A program made the translations under genes and the position numbers. Positions 6,149-10,865 of a stretch of 10,865 nucleotides of DNA are shown here, one piece after another; position 1 is the first letter of the stretch; each line of letters opens with the position of its first letter. A model generated the notes under the pieces. It made no database searches, was not told the origin of the DNA, and was given only the letters and a program-made list of their open reading frames with translations. The stretch is from Nanobdellota archaeon (GTDB taxonomy: Archaea > Nanobdellota > Nanobdellia > Woesearchaeales > JAUYGA01), in the NCBI GenBank assembly GCA_030690755.1, contig JAUYGA010000141.1, positions 1 to 10,865 on the forward strand, in the 5' to 3' direction.

Positions 6149-6844
6149 ATGAAAAAAAGAGGCCAGATAATAGGACTTTTCATAATAATAGGCATAATTC
6201 TCGTCGCTATAACAACTGCATTGATCTATACCGAGGACATATTTGTCGAATCAAAGTTCACTTATAGGCTGAGCAAGATGGGCAGTTTTGAACAGAAAGC
6301 AAAATCAGTGCAGCACTATATAGAGTCATGCTATAGGACTGCTGATGTCGAAAAAGCATACATCCCCCCAATCGAACAGTCAGATTATCCGCTTGACGCA
6401 ATCCTTGCAAGAGACCTGTCACAGCAAGCCCAACTATGTCTTGCAGGACTAAAAAAAATAGATCTTGAAGATACAAGTATGAAATATGGACATCTCACTT
6501 ACAAGATTCTCTCAGCAAACCCTTTGACAATAGAATACCATCTTCCTGTCACAATGTGGAATGATGAAGCAAAAAAAGAGTTTGAGACATCTGTCGTAGA
6601 CTATCCTGTCATGGCAGGCGAACTCGCTGATTTCATAAAAACATTCAAGGAAAGCGCAGATGAAAGACCTGAAAGCATTCCTTTAGTCGAACATGACAGC
6701 AAGATAATAATAAAAAAAGTGACTGCCCAGACCGTATTCACAAAATCAAATGCAAGAGACATTGCAACATACTATCTTTACGATCCGAGAACTGAGACGA
6801 CAATGGAACTGCCTGTTGTGCATCGGGCTGTTTTGGAAATATGA
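6149..6844 (+). CDS. Membrane-anchored exported protein of DPANN type, function unknown
   Basis: The 231-residue protein starts MKKRGQIIGLF and has a single hydrophobic segment (IIGLFIIIGIILVAITTALIY, residues 7-27), followed by an extracytoplasmic domain. Starts of the form KKRGQ-hydrophobic are very common in exported proteins of Woesearchaeota-like archaea and recall class III (pilin-like) signal sequences; this is from memory. The segment KAKSVQHYIESCYRTADVEKA (about 49-69) resembles the conserved YveSCl...a helix of those proteins, but the GGY motif that often follows is missing. Two Cys occur in the mature part. There is no enzymatic motif. Just downstream is another exported protein with its own promoter, so the pair may act at the cell surface. 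ATG 6149 is fixed by the TATA spacing. Confidence 0.72.
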   Translation: MKKRGQIIGLFIIIGIILVAITTALIYTEDIFVESKFTYRLSKMGSFEQKAKSVQHYIESCYRTADVEKAYIPPIEQSDYPLDAILARDLSQQAQLCLAGLKKIDLEDTSMKYGHLTYKILSANPLTIEYHLPVTMWNDEAKKEFETSVVDYPVMAGELADFIKTFKESADERPESIPLVEHDSKIIIKKVTAQTVFTKSNARDIATYYLYDPRTETTMELPVVHRAVLEI

Positions 6845-6898
6845 AGGGTTATTGCGCTGAATTAGAAAATTAATCAATTTAAAAAAAACAGCAAGATA

Positions 6899-6905
6899 TT
6901 TATAC
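6899..6905 (+). promoter_or_regulatory. TATA box for the large secreted protein
   Basis: TTTATAC begins 30 bases before ATG 6929. The in-frame ATGs at 6911 and 6914 lie between box and expected transcription start, so 6929 is preferred. Confidence 0.55.
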
Positions 6906-6928
6906 TAAATATGATGAATACAGTCAAT

Positions 6929-9900
6929 ATGAATTTTAAAAAAGGGGAGAATGGTTCTGGACTAGTTTCTAGACGCGTCAGCGCTAGCATCAGGCCTAAT
7001 GACGGTTTAAAAATAGCAATCTTGCTGGCAGTCACCTTATTCTCTATCATCCTGTTTTCTTTTCCTGTTTCAGCTGCTGTTGACTGCGATGATTTTGACT
7101 ATAATAGCATAGCTGCTGTTGATTTGGCAAGCTGCATAAGCCAGGGGAAGATCACTCAGGACAAACTCAAATTCATCAAAGCAACATCTATGTCTGATAC
7201 TGTCCTTCTCGAAATAACAAACAAATGCGCAGCAGGAACAACAATCAAGTACAGTTCATGCCTGGAAGCATTAAACCAAAAGGAATTCTCAAAATACCTG
7301 GGGATAGAATCATTCTCATCGCAAAGCCCGATAAAACTGATAAGGGCATCGTCAGGAAATGTTCTAGAGTCAGGAAACTTCAAATTCAGCATAACAGACA
7401 TAAAAACATTGGCTGACTTTGCAATAACAGTCAGACCAACAAACACAGAATTCAAAGGAAAAATAGAAAGCAAAGACACATTATGCTCGATAAAAAGAGA
7501 CCAAGGATATTCAATAAAAATAACCAATAACATACTTGACGCATCTTGCTATGAACTGAAAAGCGGCTATCTCACTTTAGACAATGCAGGCAAAAAAAGC
7601 TTCAAAGCATCTGGCAACACGATTGTCATGAATGACGGCAGCCTCTCTCTTGGAGGGATAAGCGACAAAGAGCTTGTTGTCAGGACAAGCGAAAAGAGCG
7701 AAGCATACATAAGAAGGATTCCAGGACTGAATATAGTGTCCAAGCTGAAAACTCTTAACATGGATGAGATAACAATAAATAATGTCGCAGGAAAAGACAT
7801 CCGCGCTTCTGTCGAAGAATCAGGAGCTGTTGCTCTCGCATCAAAATTCAAGGACAAAGAAATGAAATGCCTAATACAAAACGGAATCATTGACTTTGAT
7901 GACAACAGCATAAACTCAGCATGTTCCCAGCTCGAAGTCGGAGGAAGCAAAGTAAGCAATCCTGACTCTAAAAAATTCGATTACTCCGAACCAAGCGGCC
8001 AGTTCATAATAGCGCTGGAAGAGCCAAGCAATACAAAAAGCTGCGACGCGCTCTTTGCTGTCAACACAGGAAAACTCTATGTCAATATGAATGACGGAAG
8101 CCTGGAACAGAACGGCGACAATTATCAGCTGAACGGATATGGACGTATCCTTTACGATGAGAATGGCCAGCCATATGTCTGCGGAGAAAAACCATTTGTT
8201 GTCTACAAAAACAATATGCTCTATGAGGCAGGAATAGCTGGAAATAATGGCAGATTTGTCAAATATGGAGAAGACCAAAAGAATAACATCTTTGTCGAAA
8301 CAAAAAACGGCGGCATAGACATCTCATTTGTATCAGGACTTGCGTATTCATGCGACACCTGCGCGCAGATGTTTCTCAATGAAGAAGGCAAAGGATACAA
8401 TCTCGATGAATCATCAAAAAAACCAGGCCAAGAAGTCATTGTTGAAACACAATATTTCTCAAGCGCATACAGCGCAACAGGAAAGGTAAAAAATTATGTT
8501 AACCTGCCTGGATTTGAAGACTGGAACATAAATGTAAACACAAATGGAACCGCATTAATTATCACAAGAGGAAATGCAACAGTCTATAACGTAGAGACGT
8601 TGCCTGCATGCAATGATGCAGGTGCGGCAACAGGCATAAGCATGGGAGAGATAGATGCTAAAGCATTGACACCTGCACCGCCAGCATCAGAATATGCTGT
8701 AAAAAGACCAAAACAAGTAAAATACATAGAGGACATAAATGAGAAAGAAATAACCAGCATGTACCTTGTAAGCCCTGAGTGGGAAATTGTCCTGAGCATA
8801 ACACCTATTGCGGTCAGCAAAAATATCCCTTTAATGATTGACAACAATGTCAACAATCCGGGAGCATATTCAGATGCGACAAAATTCTTTATGGAAGATT
8901 ATGAGATAGATGAAAGCAATATCATAAAGATAGCAACAATAGATGATGCAAGACAAGAGATGATTGATTTCTGGAGCCAAAATGATTTCACACAATACAC
9001 AACAGCAAAGGAAGGCGATGACTCTTATTATTATGCAACCTATGCCGCATGGTATGCTTCTGATGAAAACATAAACGGATTGAAAGATTCAGGCCATGGC
9101 CAGATGCCATTTATCCCGGCAAGTCTTGCCAGCGACATCGAAATAACAGGAATAACTCAAGGAAAAGAAAAAATTGCCATAGAGACTTTAGATGATGTCA
9201 CAATGATTGAAAAGAGTTATGCGACAAGCAATCCCAACCCTATAATAATTGTCATGACAGACACATTCCAAACATCTCAGAGCTTGAGCTCCTCACTTAA
9301 GGATTACAGCTCTTTGCTTTCAGTGTTCTATGCTGCCAAAAGGCATGCATTCATATTCCCAATACCTCACTACCATGTTCAAGGTCTTACAGAAAAATGC
9401 GCAATAGCATCTGCTGAACTTGCATACAAGATCGATGGAACAAAATATTCGAGTTCTGGAGCAGTTCTTGAAACTAACAACCGCTCACTGAAAAATCTTG
9501 GTTTGGCAAATATCGACTCTTACACGCCAGGACAAGGATACTTGCTGATTCTCGCAAACAGGGGAACAATCCCAATAGAACTTGGCGCGCCTTGGAGGAG
9601 TGAAAGCGGATGGGAATACCAATCCTGCGATTATGATATTGCAAGAAGCAGGCTTGAAAAAAACAGGTATGATATTGTCTGGAGCGTCGGAAGAATCGGT
9701 TTTGGAAAGGACGATGGCAAAAATTTTGTTTCTGCAACTTCCTCGATGATGAACCGGGCTTTATTTTATGACCAACTAATGAAAAAACTGGGAAACCAAT
9801 ATGTTGTCTTATCGCAACAGATAGAATATCCGCCATACAGCTGGACAAATGCAGCATTCTACTTATCAGTATATACTCAAAATGACTTCGCATTATACAA

Positions 9901-10865
9901 ATCAAATTCAAGAACCTCTGGATTTGTCGACCCTTATTCTGACAGGGATATTGGATCTGGAAATTTGGGAAATGCAATTCAAGATGCCACAATATATATC
10001 AACCACGCGCATGGCGGCGCCATCCCTTCCTTCAAAGGAAGAGGCAAGTCAACAATAATAATAGACGAAGGCTGCTTCAGCATAACTCAATTCACCCCAT
10101 TAATGGCAAATTGGGCAGCTGCATTCATAGGAACAACAACAACAATGACCGGATGGGATCTCTCTCCAATAGACATAACAGGAACAAGACTCGGAGATTT
10201 TGTCGCAGAAATGCCTCCTGCTGGAAAATCAATAACCATGCTTTATGGAGACCCTCTGTTGCAGGCTAAATTCTCAAACAAGCCCAGCAGCCAAGATGAT
10301 GTCCTTTTTAAAATAAAAACAATGGTCAGAGGCGGCGACATGCGTGGAGCTGCAAGCTCTCCGGAAGTCCTTGCAGAATACGTTGACATTGAAAAGAAAG
10401 TTCTTACAGAATATGGTGTGACATATCCTGGCGAATATAACGTTAAACCTCAAGGGACACAGACAGGAAGGGTGGATTTGAGTTTTAACATCTATAGTCT
10501 TGACCAATTCACAGACCAGACCACGCCAGAGTTTTTCCCTATAAAAGAATTTTTGCACACAACAAGAACTGCGCATGAAAAGCTAGCTGAAAGGACAAGC
10601 GTCAGCTGCAATGTCGAATACAAAAAGCTATACTCCCTCGCTTCAGGAGAGAAACCAGGTTTAATCACTGAAAAATGTTCAGGTAAAAGCAATGAATTCA
10701 TGTGCATACTGGAACAGAACAGGAATGTTGTAGGATTGCACACCCGCGTGAATTATGCAAATTCAATAATCCCTCTAAGAAGCTCAAACCTTGACCTGCA
10801 TACAATGGATGAAGGACAATACTCAATCTCCCTTGAGGATTACTGCATATACATAAACAACCTTA
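6929..10865 (+). CDS. Very large secreted protein with gingipain/C25-like peptidase region (partial)
   Basis: One frame is open for 1312 codons from ATG 6929 to the window edge, with no stop seen. A basic lead of about 25 residues precedes a signal peptide (hydrophobic 28-46, then VSAA at 47-50). Residues 51-600 are beta-rich, with scattered Cys and no recognised domain. From about 611 (YLVSPEWEIVLSITPIAV, later NPIIIVMTDTF near 772) the pattern resembles the alpha/beta fold of C25 peptidases: DIVWSVGRIGFG around Val920, IYINHAHGGAIP with His1028, IIIDEGCFSITQF with Cys1049, AAFIGTTTTMTG, and MLYGDPLL from 1104. In C25 enzymes a His-Gly and a later Cys form the catalytic pair; here they are 21 apart, shorter than in gingipain. 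It is probably a surface or secreted protease, or an inactive relative. A start at 6911 would add six residues. Confidence 0.8.
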   Translation, partial: MNFKKGENGSGLVSRRVSASIRPNDGLKIAILLAVTLFSIILFSFPVSAAVDCDDFDYNSIAAVDLASCISQGKITQDKLKFIKATSMSDTVLLEITNKCAAGTTIKYSSCLEALNQKEFSKYLGIESFSSQSPIKLIRASSGNVLESGNFKFSITDIKTLADFAITVRPTNTEFKGKIESKDTLCSIKRDQGYSIKITNNILDASCYELKSGYLTLDNAGKKSFKASGNTIVMNDGSLSLGGISDKELVVRTSEKSEAYIRRIPGLNIVSKLKTLNMDEITINNVAGKDIRASVEESGAVALASKFKDKEMKCLIQNGIIDFDDNSINSACSQLEVGGSKVSNPDSKKFDYSEPSGQFIIALEEPSNTKSCDALFAVNTGKLYVNMNDGSLEQNGDNYQLNGYGRILYDENGQPYVCGEKPFVVYKNNMLYEAGIAGNNGRFVKYGEDQKNNIFVETKNGGIDISFVSGLAYSCDTCAQMFLNEEGKGYNLDESSKKPGQEVIVETQYFSSAYSATGKVKNYVNLPGFEDWNINVNTNGTALIITRGNATVYNVETLPACNDAGAATGISMGEIDAKALTPAPPASEYAVKRPKQVKYIEDINEKEITSMYLVSPEWEIVLSITPIAVSKNIPLMIDNNVNNPGAYSDATKFFMEDYEIDESNIIKIATIDDARQEMIDFWSQNDFTQYTTAKEGDDSYYYATYAAWYASDENINGLKDSGHGQMPFIPASLASDIEITGITQGKEKIAIETLDDVTMIEKSYATSNPNPIIIVMTDTFQTSQSLSSSLKDYSSLLSVFYAAKRHAFIFPIPHYHVQGLTEKCAIASAELAYKIDGTKYSSSGAVLETNNRSLKNLGLANIDSYTPGQGYLLILANRGTIPIELGAPWRSESGWEYQSCDYDIARSRLEKNRYDIVWSVGRIGFGKDDGKNFVSATSSMMNRALFYDQLMKKLGNQYVVLSQQIEYPPYSWTNAAFYLSVYTQNDFALYKSNSRTSGFVDPYSDRDIGSGNLGNAIQDATIYINHAHGGAIPSFKGRGKSTIIIDEGCFSITQFTPLMANWAAAFIGTTTTMTGWDLSPIDITGTRLGDFVAEMPPAGKSITMLYGDPLLQAKFSNKPSSQDDVLFKIKTMVRGGDMRGAASSPEVLAEYVDIEKKVLTEYGVTYPGEYNVKPQGTQTGRVDLSFNIYSLDQFTDQTTPEFFPIKEFLHTTRTAHEKLAERTSVSCNVEYKKLYSLASGEKPGLITEKCSGKSNEFMCILEQNRNVVGLHTRVNYANSIIPLRSSNLDLHTMDEGQYSISLEDYCIYINNL
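6961..6997. other. Cluster of six 6-base palindromes
   Basis: Within 37 bases are ACTAGT (6961-6966), TCTAGA (6968-6973), ACGCGT (6973-6978), AGCGCT (6980-6985), GCTAGC (6983-6988) and AGGCCT (6992-6997). About 0.6 would be expected by chance (one per 64 positions). The stretch codes for the polar lead before the signal peptide of the large secreted protein. Its meaning is unknown. Confidence 0.5.

Noticed and set aside
6076..6267. Plus-strand frame of 63 codons overlapping the U32 end and the next gene
   Set aside because: It overlaps two supported genes in another frame and its start lies before the TATA box of the 6149 gene.
7156..9992. Several minus-strand frames of 72-172 codons
   Set aside because: All lie opposite the single 1312-codon plus-strand frame, have no promoter or recognisable product, and read as shadows.
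1..10865. CRISPR array, tRNA or rRNA genes
   Set aside because: I saw no regularly spaced repeats, no tRNA cloverleaf pattern and no rRNA-like stretch. Nearly all of the window is explained by coding sequence.

Overview
The window looks archaeal, most likely from a small-genome DPANN-type lineage (Woesearchaeota/Pacearchaeota-like). This is inferred from four things: a Dph2-type diphthamide enzyme; TATA boxes placed about 28-33 bases before nearly every well-supported start codon, which implies leaderless mRNAs; a secreted protein starting MKKRGQIIGLF, a start common in DPANN secreted proteins; and an AT-rich background of roughly one third GC. No rRNA, tRNA, CRISPR array or complete transposase was found.

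Left part (1-1430, + strand): the 3' end of an unidentified gene meets a CheR-type methyltransferase that has lost its N-terminal domain. An 8-base tandem repeat marks the junction. A short Dph2-like protein follows. It keeps the second and third cysteine regions of the family but lacks the first domain.

Middle (1429-3760, - strand): an acyltransferase with many membrane segments (HGSNAT/DUF5009 type) and a cysteine-rich lipoprotein lie between two direct copies of the last 70 bases of a small unknown gene. One copy ends the intact gene (3440-3760). The other is an isolated remnant (1429-1498). A 33-base core is identical in both, while the gene ends beyond it differ. This is what integration into the 3' end of a gene leaves behind, although no integrase is present.

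Right of that (3868-6113, + strand): a Fic AMP-transferase with its own inhibitory motif overlaps a U32 peptidase-family gene by four bases. Their promoter lies between the arms of an exact 11-base inverted repeat, a good operator candidate. The U32 gene carries an in-frame, GC-rich, strongly palindromic insert of about 111 bases (37 codons), which looks like a mobile palindromic element that has settled inside a protein.

Right end (6149-10865, + strand): two exported proteins, each with its own TATA box. The first is a short membrane-anchored protein. The second is a very large secreted protein that is still open at the window edge (at least 1312 residues). Its C-terminal part resembles the gingipain/C25 caspase-like peptidases and has a candidate His-Cys pair. 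The most unusual items are the palindromic insert, the att-like duplication and the shortened Dph2.
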